Below, piece after piece: positions 8,823 to 20,368 of a DNA stretch of 45,350 bases. The stretch comes from Bacillus sp. MUM 116 (lineage in GTDB: Bacteria > Bacillota > Bacilli > Bacillales > Cytobacillaceae), in assembly GCF_001866655.1 (NCBI RefSeq), contig NZ_MLYR01000020.1, positions 1-45,350 of the forward strand, read 5' to 3'. The notes beneath the pieces are model-generated. The model was given only the letters and a program-made list of their open reading frames with translations. It made no database searches and was not told the DNA's origin. Position 1 is the stretch's first letter. The number at the start of each line of letters is the position of its first letter. Position numbers and translations under genes: made by a program.

Positions 8823-8888
8823 TTGACAAATTTAATGGATGATTTTAACATATATATGTTAACTTTATTTTATTTTTAGTTAACATAT
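8823..8888 (+). promoter_or_regulatory. bio operon promoter with BirA operator
   Basis: The -35 box TTGACA (8823-8828), a 17-nt spacer and the -10 box TAACAT (8846-8851) are followed at once by the inverted repeat ATATGTTAAC (8854-8863) / GTTAACATAT (8879-8888), 10-bp perfect arms separated by 15 nt. GTTAAC arms with an AT-rich spacer match the operator bound by biotinyl-5'-AMP-loaded BirA at B. subtilis bioW. The operator covers the expected transcription start, so repression would be by occlusion. Confidence 0.88.
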
Positions 8889-8909
8889 TGATGTGGGAGG
8901 TAAAAGGGG

Positions 8910-9695
8910 TTGAGCAAAAAAGACTTTTATAGTGTTAGAATGAGAGCTTCTGAGAATGGAGCCCATGAACAGGGGGGGAAGCATATTTCAGGTGGGGAAC
9001 TTATTTCTACCTTCGGGAATTTGAAAAATGCTGTTAATGTCCTGCTCGAAAAAGCATTAACGCATTCAAGAGGAAAGCCGGATTTTATGCAAATACAGTT
9101 TGAAGCAATAGAAAATCCAATAACCAAATTGAAGCCATTACCGATTTTGACTAATGAAGTGGAGTCAGTTGAAGAAGGACATAAAACGGCATGGAAACTT
9201 TTAGAGATCGCAGGGGTCCCGCATGAATGTATTGAAAGAGCATACAAGCAAATCACTAAAATTACTGGACTTAGAGGGGCCATTTTATTTGATATTCGGA
9301 CTGGTAAACGAATAGATAATCGAAGAGAAAAAGGGGTCCGGGTTTCGAGAATGGATTGGGTGACCACGGATTTTGACAAATGGGCAGACCACCACAATAT
9401 TGCTCCAAGTCAAAGGGTTAAGGAGGCACTTGTTCTCGCAACAAAGGTGAGTCAGCATCCAGCTACAGTCGCAGAATTATGCTGGTCCGATGATCCTGAA
9501 TATATTACCGGATATATAGCCAGTAAAAAACTGGGCTATCAGCGGATTACGAGATTAAAAGAATTTGGAGATGAACGTGGCTGCCGGATCTTCTTTGTAG
9601 ATGGTTTAAACGATCTTCAAGCATACATAGAATACTTAGAAAAACAACCAATATTCGTTGAATGGGAGGAAGGAAATGTCACACGAATTAATTGA
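8910..9695 (+). CDS. bioW: 6-carboxyhexanoate-CoA ligase (pimeloyl-CoA synthetase)
   Basis: A 261-residue BioW that activates free pimelate to pimeloyl-CoA with ATP and CoA, the entry step for BioF. Recognisable segments are [15 protein letters not shown] near the N terminus, [15 protein letters not shown], and [10 protein letters not shown] with the RVSRMD core. The start is TTG 8910, 9 nt after GGGAGG; no ATG precedes the conserved N terminus. It is the first gene of the bio operon, directly behind the BirA operator, and overlaps bioA by 20 nt. Length matches the family. Confidence 0.96.
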   Translation: MSKKDFYSVRMRASENGAHEQGGKHISGGELISTFGNLKNAVNVLLEKALTHSRGKPDFMQIQFEAIENPITKLKPLPILTNEVESVEEGHKTAWKLLEIAGVPHECIERAYKQITKITGLRGAILFDIRTGKRIDNRREKGVRVSRMDWVTTDFDKWADHHNIAPSQRVKEALVLATKVSQHPATVAELCWSDDPEYITGYIASKKLGYQRITRLKEFGDERGCRIFFVDGLNDLQAYIEYLEKQPIFVEWEEGNVTRIN

Positions 9696-11011
9696 AAAAA
9701 GTAAAAAGTACCTTTGGTTACCGTTCACGCAAATGAAAGATTACGATGAAAATCCACTTATCATCGAAAGCGGCCAAGGTATAAAAGTGAAAGACACGGA
9801 TGGAAAGGAATATTATGATGGATTTTCTGCCCTTTGGCTAAATGTCCATGGACACAGAAAAAAAGAATTAGATGAAGCGATAAAAAAGCAGCTTGATAAA
9901 ATTGCCCATTCAACTCTTTTAGGAATGACCAACGTCCCGGCAACAGAATTGGCAGAAAAATTAGTCGAAATTAGTCCCGAAAAATTGACCCGAGTTTTCT
10001 ATTCAGATAGTGGTGCAGAAGCAATGGAAATTGCGCTAAAAATGGCTTTTCAATATTGGATGAATAATGACAGACCGGAGAAACAAAAATTTATTGCCAT
10101 GCATAATGGTTATCATGGAGATACAATTGGCGCCGTCAGCGTTGGGGCGATTGATCTATACCATCAAGTATACGGCCCGCTCATGTTTGAAAGCTATAAA
10201 GCTCCGATTCCATTTGTCTACCATTCTAAGAGCGGTGATCCCAAAATATGCCGGGACGAATGTTTACATATACTTGAACAGCTATTAATCGAAAAACACC
10301 ATGAAATCGCTGCGCTCTCAATTGAATCAATGGTCCAAGGGGCCGGAGGAATGATTGTGATGCCTAAAGGGTTTTTAGCAGGTGTACGTGAACTTTGTAC
10401 AAAATATGATGTTTTAATGATTGTCGATGAAGTCGCAACTGGATTTGGCCGGACAGGAAAGATGTTTGCCTGCGAACACGAAGGGGTTCAGCCTGATTTA
10501 ATGGCAGTTGGGAAGGGAATTACTGGAGGATACCTGCCAATTGCGGCAACTTTAACGACAGAGAAGATTTATCAAGCTTTTTATGATGATTACGATAAAT
10601 TAAAAACCTTATTCCATGGCCATTCTTATACGGGAAACCAGCTGGGATGTGCAGTGGCCCTTGAAAATCTGCGTTTATTTGAAAAAGAAAACCTTGTTGA
10701 AGAGGTAGCAAAAAAGGCAGGGTATCTCCAAACATTACTTGAGGAGCTGAAATCTCTTCCTTATATTGGCGACATCCGCCAGCTTGGGTTTATGTGTGGG
10801 ATTGAGCTTGTTTTATCAAAAGAAACGAAGGAACCTTTCCCGAAAGAAAAGCGGATTGGATATCAAGCTACCTTAAAAATGAGAGAGCTTGGGATGCTGA
10901 CGAGGCCATTGGGCGACACCATCGTCTTTATGCCGCCGCATGTGAGCACAAAGGAAGAACTAAAAGAAATGGTGGCGATTGTGAGAGAAGCGATAATTGA
11001 GGTGACAAAAG

Positions 11012-11022
<11 letters not shown>
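9676..11022 (+). CDS. bioA: Adenosylmethionine (lysine)-8-amino-7-oxononanoate aminotransferase
   Basis: A 448-residue class-III PLP aminotransferase that makes 7,8-diaminopelargonate from KAPA. Motifs are [55 protein letters not shown] and Lys280 in VGKGITGG, which binds PLP. In B. subtilis the orthologue uses lysine rather than SAM as amino donor; whether that holds here cannot be told by eye. ATG 9676 sits 6 nt after GGGAGGAAGG and is preferred to an upstream in-frame ATG at 9658. Second gene of the operon, overlapping bioF by 11 nt. Confidence 0.95.
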
Positions 11023-13886
<2,864 letters not shown>

Positions 13887-13893
13887 AAAGGAT

Positions 13894-13928
13894 AAAAGTC
13901 TTACAGAAATTGATTCTGTAAGACTTTT
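13894..13928 (+). terminator. Intraoperonic terminator between bioB and bioI
   Basis: A perfect 15-bp stem, AAAAGTCTTACAGAA (13894-13908) and its complement (13914-13928), around a 5-nt loop and ending in TTTT. B. subtilis is known to have a partial terminator at the same place, giving a shorter bioWAFDB and a longer transcript with bioI. Confidence 0.82.
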
Positions 13929-13952
13929 AAAACGAAAGGAAAGGAGCCGAAC

Positions 13953-15155
13953 ATGAAGACGGTTATGAATCAAACAATGCCATCTCCTCCACATGACTTT
14001 TTTCAAAATCCTTATTCATTTTATGAAAGGGTACGAACCATACATCCCATATGTTGGGGAAATCTACTGAAGCAGTCGGGATGGTATGTAACAGGATATG
14101 AAGAAGCAAAAACGATTTTAAAAGATACTCGCTTTAAAAATCGGATCCCATTGCCCTTAGCAACAAAAAAATATGAACAATTAAAAAACATCCAAAGTGA
14201 GATGCTGCTTTTTAAAAATCAACCAGACCACAAACGCTTGCGTTTCCTTGTAAGTAATGTTTTTACACCGAGAATGGTCGATCAGTTAGGTCCATATATT
14301 GAAAAAACGGTCAATGATTTACTACAGTCGTTTCAACATAATAAAAACATGGATATCGTCTCTGATTTTGCATTTCCATTAGCAAGTCAGATTATTGCGG
14401 AAATTTTAGGAGTACCACAAGAAGATCACTATCGCTTTAGAGAATGGGCGACAAGCTTAATTCATTCAATTGATTTTACACGATCAAGAAAGGTGTTAGT
14501 AAATGGGAATGAAGTGATGTTAATTTTAAGGGATTATTTTAAAGATCTGATAAAAAAACGGAAACAAAATCCTGAAGAGGACTTAATCAGCTTGTTAATA
14601 AAAGAGGAACAGCAAGGTGACAGACTGACAGATGAGGCATTATTGGCAACCTGTATTTTACTTGTAATTGCTGGTCATGAGACAACCGTTAATTTGATCA
14701 GCAATTCCATGCTTGTTTTATTGAAACATCCCCAGCAAATGATGGAGCTAAAAGAAAAACCACTGCTGATGGAAAGGGCGGTTGAGGAGTTTTTGCGATA
14801 TGAAAGTCCTACTCAAATGATTGCCCGGATTGCGTCAGAGGATATAGAAATCAATGAGAAAAAGATTAAAAAAGGAGACCAGGTGTATATTCTTTTGGGT
14901 GCTGCCAATCGAGATCCACTTCAGTTCCATGAACCTCATTTACTTGATTTCAAGCGGGAGCCGAATCATCATCTTGCCTTTGGAAATGGTTCGCATTTTT
15001 GTTTAGGCGCTCCATTGGCTCGATTAGAGGCAAAAATTGCTCTGCAGTCTCTTTTAGCTTGGAAAGACATTATTAAATTAGCTACTCCTGATTTGCAATG
15101 GAGGGAGCTGGTTGGATTTCGATCATTAAAGGAATTAAAGATTACATTTGAATAA
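13953..15155 (+). CDS. bioI: Cytochrome P450 BioI (pimeloyl-ACP-forming)
   Basis: A 400-residue soluble P450 of the CYP107H type. In B. subtilis BioI oxidatively cleaves long-chain acyl-ACP to pimeloyl-ACP, feeding biotin synthesis. The I-helix is AGHETT, the K-helix ERAVEEFLRYESP carries the ExxR motif, and the heme thiolate is Cys350 in FGNGSHFCLGAPLARLE. The start is ATG 13953 behind GAAAGGAAAGGAG. Its position after bioB, with a terminator between, matches the B. subtilis operon; the further gene ytbQ of that operon is absent. It needs ferredoxin/flavodoxin partners encoded elsewhere. Confidence 0.93.
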   Translation: MKTVMNQTMPSPPHDFFQNPYSFYERVRTIHPICWGNLLKQSGWYVTGYEEAKTILKDTRFKNRIPLPLATKKYEQLKNIQSEMLLFKNQPDHKRLRFLVSNVFTPRMVDQLGPYIEKTVNDLLQSFQHNKNMDIVSDFAFPLASQIIAEILGVPQEDHYRFREWATSLIHSIDFTRSRKVLVNGNEVMLILRDYFKDLIKKRKQNPEEDLISLLIKEEQQGDRLTDEALLATCILLVIAGHETTVNLISNSMLVLLKHPQQMMELKEKPLLMERAVEEFLRYESPTQMIARIASEDIEINEKKIKKGDQVYILLGAANRDPLQFHEPHLLDFKREPNHHLAFGNGSHFCLGAPLARLEAKIALQSLLAWKDIIKLATPDLQWRELVGFRSLKELKITFE

Positions 15156-15170
15156 ATTGCTGCACGAAGA

Positions 15171-15207
15171 AAAATGTCCTTCCAGCGTTCGTGGAAGGAC
15201 ATTTTTT
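15171..15207 (+). terminator. bio operon terminator
   Basis: AAAATGTCCTTCCA (15171-15184) pairs perfectly with 15192-15205, with a 7-nt loop and a terminal T-run. A second hairpin, CGTGGAGG/CCTCCACG at about 15259-15288, lies just downstream of thiF and may end the opposing transcript. Confidence 0.85.
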
Positions 15208-15294
15208 CATTGAAGAGAGAAACTGTCTTTCAAGAGCCTTTGGTAGGACAAAATTTCGTGGAGGAAAGGGGATCCTGTCCCTCCACGGACAAAT

Positions 15295-16314
15295 CTAACC
15301 CAAATACCTATGATAAAGCACCTTAGCTTCCGCAACATCCTTCGTTCCGTGCACAATCACTCTTCCATCTTTAAAAACAACCATTCTAAAAGAATCGGCA
15401 GTAAAAGATAGAAGATAAGGATTCCGCTGCACAACTCCACCTTGATTCAGCAATACTTTTTCCAAAGCCTCTAAATCACGCCCAACAGGGGAGAAGGGGC
15501 GAATCTGAACTGAATCCCTTCCACAAAGCACCGCTGTCTTTGTTTGGTTTTCAAATGACAAATATGGGTGGGATCGTTCAACTCCGCATGAAGGACAATC
15601 CAAATTCCGTAAAGAATCTACGGAAATTGCACTATATTGATTTTTCCAAACATCAAACGACACAAGCTTGTTGCGCAATGAATCCAAGTCTCCTACCAAA
15701 ATTTTTAGTGCTTCACAAATCTGATATGAAACCACCATATTTACAGCCGGACTAATGATTCCGGCTGTATCACACGTTAATCCACCTAAAGGAACGGTCT
15801 CTAGTAAACAGGAAAGGCAGGGAGTAAGCCCTGGAACAATGGTATAGGATATCCCATAACTTCCTACGCAGGCACCATAAATCCATGGGACTCCATACTT
15901 TTGCGATACATCGTTCAACATCATTCTGGTTTCAAAATTATCGGTTGCATCAATCATTAAGTCTACCGTTGGAGCCCAATCTTCTAGCTCTAATACAGAG
16001 GCATCCGTAATGATCGCTTCAATCGAAACAGATGAGTTAATTCTCATTAAACGGTTTTTGGCGGCAATGGCCTTTGGCAGCCGATTTTTCGCATCTTCTT
16101 CTGTATATAACTGTTGCCGCTGTAAATTCGACCATTCCACATAGTCCCGGTCCACGATCGTTAATTTGCCAATGCCTGCACGGACAAGGGCTTCGGCACT
16201 ACCTGAGCCGAGCGCACCGGCACCAATAATCAATACATGTCCAGAAGAAATTCGTTGCTGCCCGTCTTTTCCTATCGGCGCAAAAAGCTCCTGCCGTGAG
16301 TACCGCTCGTTCAC
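15295..16314 (-). CDS. thiF: ThiS adenylyltransferase (E1-like)
   Basis: A 339-residue E1/MoeB/ThiF-family enzyme. It adenylates the C-terminal glycine of ThiS so that ThiS can be loaded with sulphur as thiocarboxylate. Nucleotide loop GAGALG is at 31-36, [13 protein letters not shown] follows, DATDNFETR is at 122-130, and zinc pairs Cys166/Cys169 and Cys240/Cys243 are present. Cys181 in GLTCDTAG occupies the place of the conserved catalytic-loop cysteine. It is about 70 residues longer than a minimal ThiF because of a C-terminal extension seen in MoeB/ThiF-like Bacillus proteins. Its start overlaps the thiG stop by 4 nt. Confidence 0.92.
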   Translation of the reverse strand: MNERYSRQELFAPIGKDGQQRISSGHVLIIGAGALGSGSAEALVRAGIGKLTIVDRDYVEWSNLQRQQLYTEEDAKNRLPKAIAAKNRLMRINSSVSIEAIITDASVLELEDWAPTVDLMIDATDNFETRMMLNDVSQKYGVPWIYGACVGSYGISYTIVPGLTPCLSCLLETVPLGGLTCDTAGIISPAVNMVVSYQICEALKILVGDLDSLRNKLVSFDVWKNQYSAISVDSLRNLDCPSCGVERSHPYLSFENQTKTAVLCGRDSVQIRPFSPVGRDLEALEKVLLNQGGVVQRNPYLLSFTADSFRMVVFKDGRVIVHGTKDVAEAKVLYHRYLG

Positions 16315-17078
16315 CCAATACTCATTCCTTCCTTAGGGCTGCTCGCCGTTGCATAACGTTTTTTCTCAATTCTTCCAGCCTCAAAACCTAAGCGGCCAGC
16401 CTCAATGGCCATTTTCATCGCTTTTGCCATTTTCACAGGATTCTTAGCTGCAGACACGGCAGTATTTAATAACACACCATCCGCTCCTAATTCCATCGCC
16501 AAAGCAGCATCTGCAGGGGAGCCAATACCAGCATCGACAATGACAGGCACGACAGCTTGTTCAATTATAAAGCTTAAATTTACCGGATTGATGATCCCTT
16601 GACCGGAACCGATAGGCGATGCACCTGGCATGATTGCATGACAACCCAGTTCCTGCAGCTTTCTTGCCAAAACAACATCATCGGAAGTATAAGGGAGGAC
16701 GATAAACCCTTCCTTCACCAATTCTTCGGTTGCCTTTAATGTTTCGACCGGGTCAGGCAGTAAAGTTTTGTCACAGCCAATGACTTCAACTTTGATCATG
16801 TCGCAAAGGCCAGACGCTTTCGCTAATTTTGCAATTCGGACCGCATCTTCTGCTGTTTTTGCCCCTGCAGTATTCGGGAGAAGGGTATATTGATTGGTAT
16901 CCAGCTGCTCCAAAAAATTAGGCTGACTTGCTTCAAAAATATTCATTCGTCTTACCGCAAATGTAAGGATTTCTGCTTCGGATACTTCAACTGCTTCTTT
17001 CTGGATTTCAAAGCTAGGATACTTTCCAGTTCCTAGTAATAAACGAGATTGAAAAGAAAATGAACCTATTTTTAACAT
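16311..17078 (-). CDS. thiG: Thiazole synthase
   Basis: A 255-residue TIM-barrel thiazole synthase that builds the thiazole phosphate carboxylate from DXP, dehydroglycine and ThiS-thiocarboxylate. Lys96 (MIKVEVIG) is the Schiff-base lysine; [25 protein letters not shown] and [11 protein letters not shown] are family blocks. Its Shine-Dalgarno GGAGGCGGA is formed by the codons for the C-terminal glycines of thiS, with 1 nt between the thiS stop and this ATG. Confidence 0.96.
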   Translation of the reverse strand: MLKIGSFSFQSRLLLGTGKYPSFEIQKEAVEVSEAEILTFAVRRMNIFEASQPNFLEQLDTNQYTLLPNTAGAKTAEDAVRIAKLAKASGLCDMIKVEVIGCDKTLLPDPVETLKATEELVKEGFIVLPYTSDDVVLARKLQELGCHAIMPGASPIGSGQGIINPVNLSFIIEQAVVPVIVDAGIGSPADAALAMELGADGVLLNTAVSAAKNPVKMAKAMKMAIEAGRLGFEAGRIEKKRYATASSPKEGMSIG

Positions 17079-17079
17079 A

Positions 17080-17283
17080 TTATCCGCCTCCTACAAAATG
17101 AACAATTTCGATTTTATCTTTATCTGATAATCTAGTACTTTGGTGTTCCAATTTCGTTAATATATTACCATTTATTTCCACAACCACTACTTTATTGTGA
17201 ACGTCGTAGTGTTTAAGGACATCCGAAACAAACACAATATCATCGGGAAGCACGACTCTTTCTCCATTTAATAAAAGCTTCAT
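17080..17283 (-). CDS. thiS: Sulphur carrier protein ThiS
   Basis: A 67-residue ubiquitin-fold sulphur carrier ending in Gly-Gly (VHFVGGG), the site of adenylation by ThiF and thiocarboxylation. The ATG sits 7 nt after GGAGG. It starts a thiS-thiG-thiF cluster that here is separated from the riboswitch-controlled tenI-thiO by an opposite-strand gene. I see neither a TPP riboswitch nor a clear minus-strand promoter in the 139 nt before it. Confidence 0.93.
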   Translation of the reverse strand: MKLLLNGERVVLPDDIVFVSDVLKHYDVHNKVVVVEINGNILTKLEHQSTRLSDKDKIEIVHFVGGG

Positions 17284-17310
17284 GTACAGCCTCCATTCTT
17301 TAAAAAAACA

Positions 17311-17339
17311 TTGACAAAAAATAATTTTTATGGTATGAT
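17311..17339 (+). promoter_or_regulatory. Strong sigma-A promoter for the MBL-fold gene
   Basis: TTGACA (17311-17316), a 17-nt spacer, then TATGAT (17334-17339). The leader to the ATG is about 77 nt. It overlaps the thiS upstream region, so it fires away from thiS. Confidence 0.8.
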
Positions 17340-17422
17340 TAAATTTTTACATGTTGATAAAAATTCTATAAAGATGTAATATTGGATTCGCAGTTAAGAT
17401 TAATTTTTTCAGGAGGGATCCA

Positions 17423-18172
17423 ATGTTCATGAAAAAGGGTATTCACATGCTAGAAATTTCCAACAACTCTACCGGTACGGTCAATGTCATTCATCCAACA
17501 ATCATTTGGGATGACGAGGACTTGATTTTAGTTGATACTGGTTACCCTGGAAATTTAAATGAATTTCGTGATGGGATTGAAAAGGCAGGCGTTTCCTTTG
17601 AAAGACTGACAAAAATCCTTATCACCCATCAAGATATCGATCATATCGGCAGTTTACCAACCATTCTGGAAGAATCTCCGAAAAAAATAGACGTGTATGC
17701 GAGTGCAATTGAAAAGCCGTTTATTCAAGGTGAAAAAATGATTCTCAGGATTACCCCTGAATCCATTGAAAAAGCCTTGGAATCTCTGCCACCGGAAGTA
17801 CCCGAAGATTTTCGCCGTGCCTTTAAATTCAGATTGGAAAATCCACCAAAAGCTAAAGTCGACCATGTAATAGAAGGTGGTCAGGAATTACCTAATTGTG
17901 ATGGAGTAATTGCCATCGATACGGCAGGTCATACCCCAGGCCATTTGAGTTTTTATCATAAAGCAAGTAAAACCTTAATTGCCGGGGATGCGTTAATCGT
18001 GAAAGAAGGTCAATTATATCAGGCTGATCCGAAATACACTTTAGATAATGAAACGGCAATGAAATCACTTGAAAACCTCTTACACTATGACATTGAAAAA
18101 GTCATTTGCTATCATGGCGGATTATTTGCCGGCAATGTTCATGAAAGATTATTAGAAATTTTAAAAGCATAA
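17423..18172 (+). CDS. MBL-fold metallo-hydrolase
   Basis: A 249-residue metallo-beta-lactamase-fold hydrolase. The metal motif reads THQDIDHIG (69-76), so the second His of HxHxDH is Asp, a variant seen in some Bacillus members. AGHTPGHLSFY supplies the next histidine, AGDALIV the bridging Asp, and CYHGG the last His. There is no signal peptide. The start is ATG 17423 behind CAGGAGGGA. It has its own strong promoter and lies between thiO and thiS on the opposite strand. The substrate is unknown; there is no evidence that it works in thiamine synthesis. Confidence 0.85.
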   Translation: MFMKKGIHMLEISNNSTGTVNVIHPTIIWDDEDLILVDTGYPGNLNEFRDGIEKAGVSFERLTKILITHQDIDHIGSLPTILEESPKKIDVYASAIEKPFIQGEKMILRITPESIEKALESLPPEVPEDFRRAFKFRLENPPKAKVDHVIEGGQELPNCDGVIAIDTAGHTPGHLSFYHKASKTLIAGDALIVKEGQLYQADPKYTLDNETAMKSLENLLHYDIEKVICYHGGLFAGNVHERLLEILKA

Positions 18173-18181
18173 TCCACTAAT

Positions 18182-18214
18182 GAGGTCCGGACAGTAAATT
18201 CTTGTTCGGGCCTT
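18182..18214. terminator. Bidirectional terminator between the MBL gene and thiO
   Basis: AGGTCCGGACA and TGTTCGGGCCT form an 11-bp stem with G-T wobbles, followed by TATT on plus and by an AT-rich stretch on minus. It lies in the convergent gap and would stop transcripts from thiO before they reach thiS. Confidence 0.55.
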
Positions 18215-19337
18215 ATTGAACCGTTTCCAAGTGTCGTTCCAACTTAAAGGCGGAAATAATAGGGTCCTGTTTACCCCCTAATAAGTCAGCGACCAGCTTT
18301 CCGGTAATTGGGCTTAATAGAATTCCATTACGAAAATGACCGGCAGCTACGAACAAGCCTTTCCATTCCGGGTGTTCGCCGATATAGGGGAGCCCGTCAC
18401 CTGTCTGCGGCCTAACCCCAGCCCATACACGCTCCCAAGCCATATCTTTAATCTCCGGAACCAATTTTGTAGCTCTCTCAATTAATGTTGCGAGTCCTCC
18501 AGGCGTTACATTAAGATCAAAGGTATTTTCAATCATCGTTGCACCAATATAAATTTCCCCATTTCGTTTTGGAACGAGATAACAGCGTTTATCGGAAAAA
18601 ATCGTCCTATTGATTAAAGGCGTCTCCGTTTTGATGGAAAAGCATTCACCTTTTACAGGATAAAGAGGAACATCAAACCCTGACTCACGTAACAATTGGC
18701 CAGCCCATGCTCCGGTTGCCACCACAACTTGTTCGCAATGTATATCGCCATTTGTGGTTTTGACACCTTTCACTTGACCGTTTTTAAAAAGAAAAGATAG
18801 AACCTCGGTATTTTCCCTTATTTGTGTGCCAAATTGTACGGCTGCTTTTGCAAATGCTGCGGTTAATTTTTCCGGCTGTACATGGCCGTCATTCGGAAGA
18901 TACATCCCGCCGGCCACATTCGGTGAAAGAGCCGGTTCCATCTCTCTTATTTCCGCTGAGTCAAGCCATTGGATTTTGGAATCCCAATTTCTTTGAAAAA
19001 GCACTTGCTGTTTAGCCTCGATGACGATATCTTCTGTTTCGGCGATTTTTAACATCCCTTTTTGAACAAGCTCGATATCGATTCCTGTAAATTCGAATAA
19101 CTCATTTGCCATATCAGGAAACATTGCCTGACTTTTTAATGCCATTTGGAAGAGGGGACCGTCCTGTTCGATTTCTGCTTGTGCTGCCAACATGCCGGCC
19201 GCTGCACTGGATGCCTGGCATGCCAATTGTTTTTTTTCCAAAATGATGACTTTTTTATTACGCTTTGAAAGCTGATAGGCAATGGAAGCCCCGTTAATTC
19301 CGCCGCCAATGATGGCAACATCATAGGAATGATTCAA
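18213..19337 (-). CDS. thiO: Glycine oxidase ThiO
   Basis: A 374-residue DAO-family FAD oxidase that converts glycine to the dehydroglycine (imine) used by ThiG. The dinucleotide motif is VAIIGGGINGASIAYQL near the N terminus; QASSAAAGMLAAQAE and GVRPQTGDGLPYIG are family blocks. TTG 19337 is taken as the start because GGAGGTGA lies just upstream of it; the in-frame ATG at 19352 overlaps that site itself. It overlaps the tenI end by 17 nt, indicating translational coupling behind the TPP riboswitch. Confidence 0.92.
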   Translation of the reverse strand: MNHSYDVAIIGGGINGASIAYQLSKRNKKVIILEKKQLACQASSAAAGMLAAQAEIEQDGPLFQMALKSQAMFPDMANELFEFTGIDIELVQKGMLKIAETEDIVIEAKQQVLFQRNWDSKIQWLDSAEIREMEPALSPNVAGGMYLPNDGHVQPEKLTAAFAKAAVQFGTQIRENTEVLSFLFKNGQVKGVKTTNGDIHCEQVVVATGAWAGQLLRESGFDVPLYPVKGECFSIKTETPLINRTIFSDKRCYLVPKRNGEIYIGATMIENTFDLNVTPGGLATLIERATKLVPEIKDMAWERVWAGVRPQTGDGLPYIGEHPEWKGLFVAAGHFRNGILLSPITGKLVADLLGGKQDPIISAFKLERHLETVQ

Positions 19338-19947
19338 TTGATTCACCTCCATTTTTTAGTACGTTTACGTAAGACTTTACAGCCTCGACTGGGTCCACAG
19401 CATCTAAAACTCCGGACATGACCGCAATCCCATTTGCACCGGCCGCTGCCACTTGCCTGGTATTCTCAGGTGTAATGCCGCCAATGGCAATGACTGGGAT
19501 GTTAAGCGAGGCGATCCTTTTTAATTCCTCAAGACCTTTAGGATTTTTCCCCGGTTTTGATTTGGAAGGGAAGACGTGGCCAAACAGAACGAAATTGGCT
19601 CCATTTTCTTTGGAAATTTGGCCCTCTTCATAGCTGTGAATGGAACTTCCTATCCGAAGTTCGGGAAAATATTTTTTTACCGTATTTGCCTCTAAACTGT
19701 GATAGGCTAATTGAACTCCCATAGCCCTTGTAACATGAGCAACATCGACCCGATCATTAATGATAATCTTTGTTAAGGGGATATCTTTTTTTGTAAAATA
19801 ATCAATTGCTTGAAAGAGTTCTCTTGCTGTTTTCTGTTTTTCCCGCAGGTGAATGGCCGTTACATACGGATGGATAGCTTGTGCAATTTCAGTTAATTGT
19901 TCAATCGGCATTCTACCATTTGAAATAAGATGGAATTCTTTTGGAAT
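19321..19947 (-). CDS. tenI: Thiazole tautomerase TenI
   Basis: A 208-residue TIM-barrel protein of the ThiE/TenI family. In Bacillus TenI tautomerises the ThiG product to the aromatic thiazole carboxylate. Segments HLREKQKTARELFQ, IINDRVDVA, GSSIHSYEEG, FVLFGHVFPS, IPVIAIGGITPEN and GIAVMSG fit TenI rather than ThiE. The start is unusual. The strong Shine-Dalgarno AAAGGGGGTGA (19955-19965) points to ATT 19947 (or GTT 19953). The only canonical in-frame codon upstream, GTG 19995, lies inside the riboswitch terminator stem and has no binding site, while the next ATG would delete the first beta strand. Confidence 0.88.
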   Translation of the reverse strand: MPKEFHLISNGRMPIEQLTEIAQAIHPYVTAIHLREKQKTARELFQAIDYFTKKDIPLTKIIINDRVDVAHVTRAMGVQLAYHSLEANTVKKYFPELRIGSSIHSYEEGQISKENGANFVLFGHVFPSKSKPGKNPKGLEELKRIASLNIPVIAIGGITPENTRQVAAAGANGIAVMSGVLDAVDPVEAVKSYVNVLKNGGESIESFL

Positions 19948-19983
19948 TTTAACGTCACCCCCTTTAGAAGATTCCGCTGAAAT

Positions 19984-20020
19984 GAAAAAAACCACTTTCT
20001 AATAGGTAAGAAAGTGGTTT
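19984..20020 (-). terminator. Riboswitch-controlled terminator
   Basis: On the minus strand AACCACTTTC and GAAAGTGGTT pair around a 10-nt loop and run into seven Ts. It lies between the TPP aptamer and tenI and is the expected expression platform: TPP binding favours termination. Confidence 0.88.
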
Positions 20021-20061
20021 GAAAATTTGAAATAATCAATTTTTGGTTATTCAAATATCCT

Positions 20062-20160
20062 GTTTTCCACTTCCCTACGCTGGTCTTAACCAGATCAGGT
20101 TCATAGAGTCCCGAAGTTACACTTCAATCTCAGCCCTTTAAAAAGGCACCTCTAGCGGAA
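20062..20160 (-). ncRNA. TPP riboswitch (THI element)
   Basis: Read on the minus strand, the conserved blocks appear in order: AGAGGTGC, GGGCTGAGATTGAAG, GAACCTGATCTGGTTA (with one change from the usual form), ACCAGCGTAGGGAAGTGG. This is the thi-box aptamer for thiamine pyrophosphate, followed by an intrinsic terminator. It controls tenI-thiO. The optional P3 region is short. Confidence 0.96.
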
Positions 20161-20200
20161 TTGCATCATTATTCATATGTAAAGTTTTCCTATAATTAAT

Positions 20201-20228
20201 ATATTAACACGCTGGACAGGAATGTCAA
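20201..20228 (-). promoter_or_regulatory. Promoter of the tenI-thiO riboswitch transcript
   Basis: On the minus strand TTGACA (20228-20223), a 16-nt spacer and TAATAT (20206-20201) place the transcript start around 20195, about 35 nt before the aptamer. Confidence 0.65.
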
Positions 20229-20368
20229 TTTATTTTGTTAAATGCGATTCTATCATTTTTACCATCTTTATCTTGTATAAATACTTTTCAATTTTTCGAC
20301 ATTCTTACGTAAAAATAACGTTCTTTATGTTAAACTAAAATAGATTGATGATGGAGGTTTGATGGGGT

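Noticed and set aside
8927..9397. 156-codon minus-strand frame inside bioW
   Set aside because: Shadow of a certain gene; no start signal and no family resemblance.
19948..19995. N-terminal extension of TenI from GTG 19995
   Set aside because: The codon lies in the stem of the riboswitch terminator without a ribosome site, while AAAGGGGGTGA sits inside the extension.
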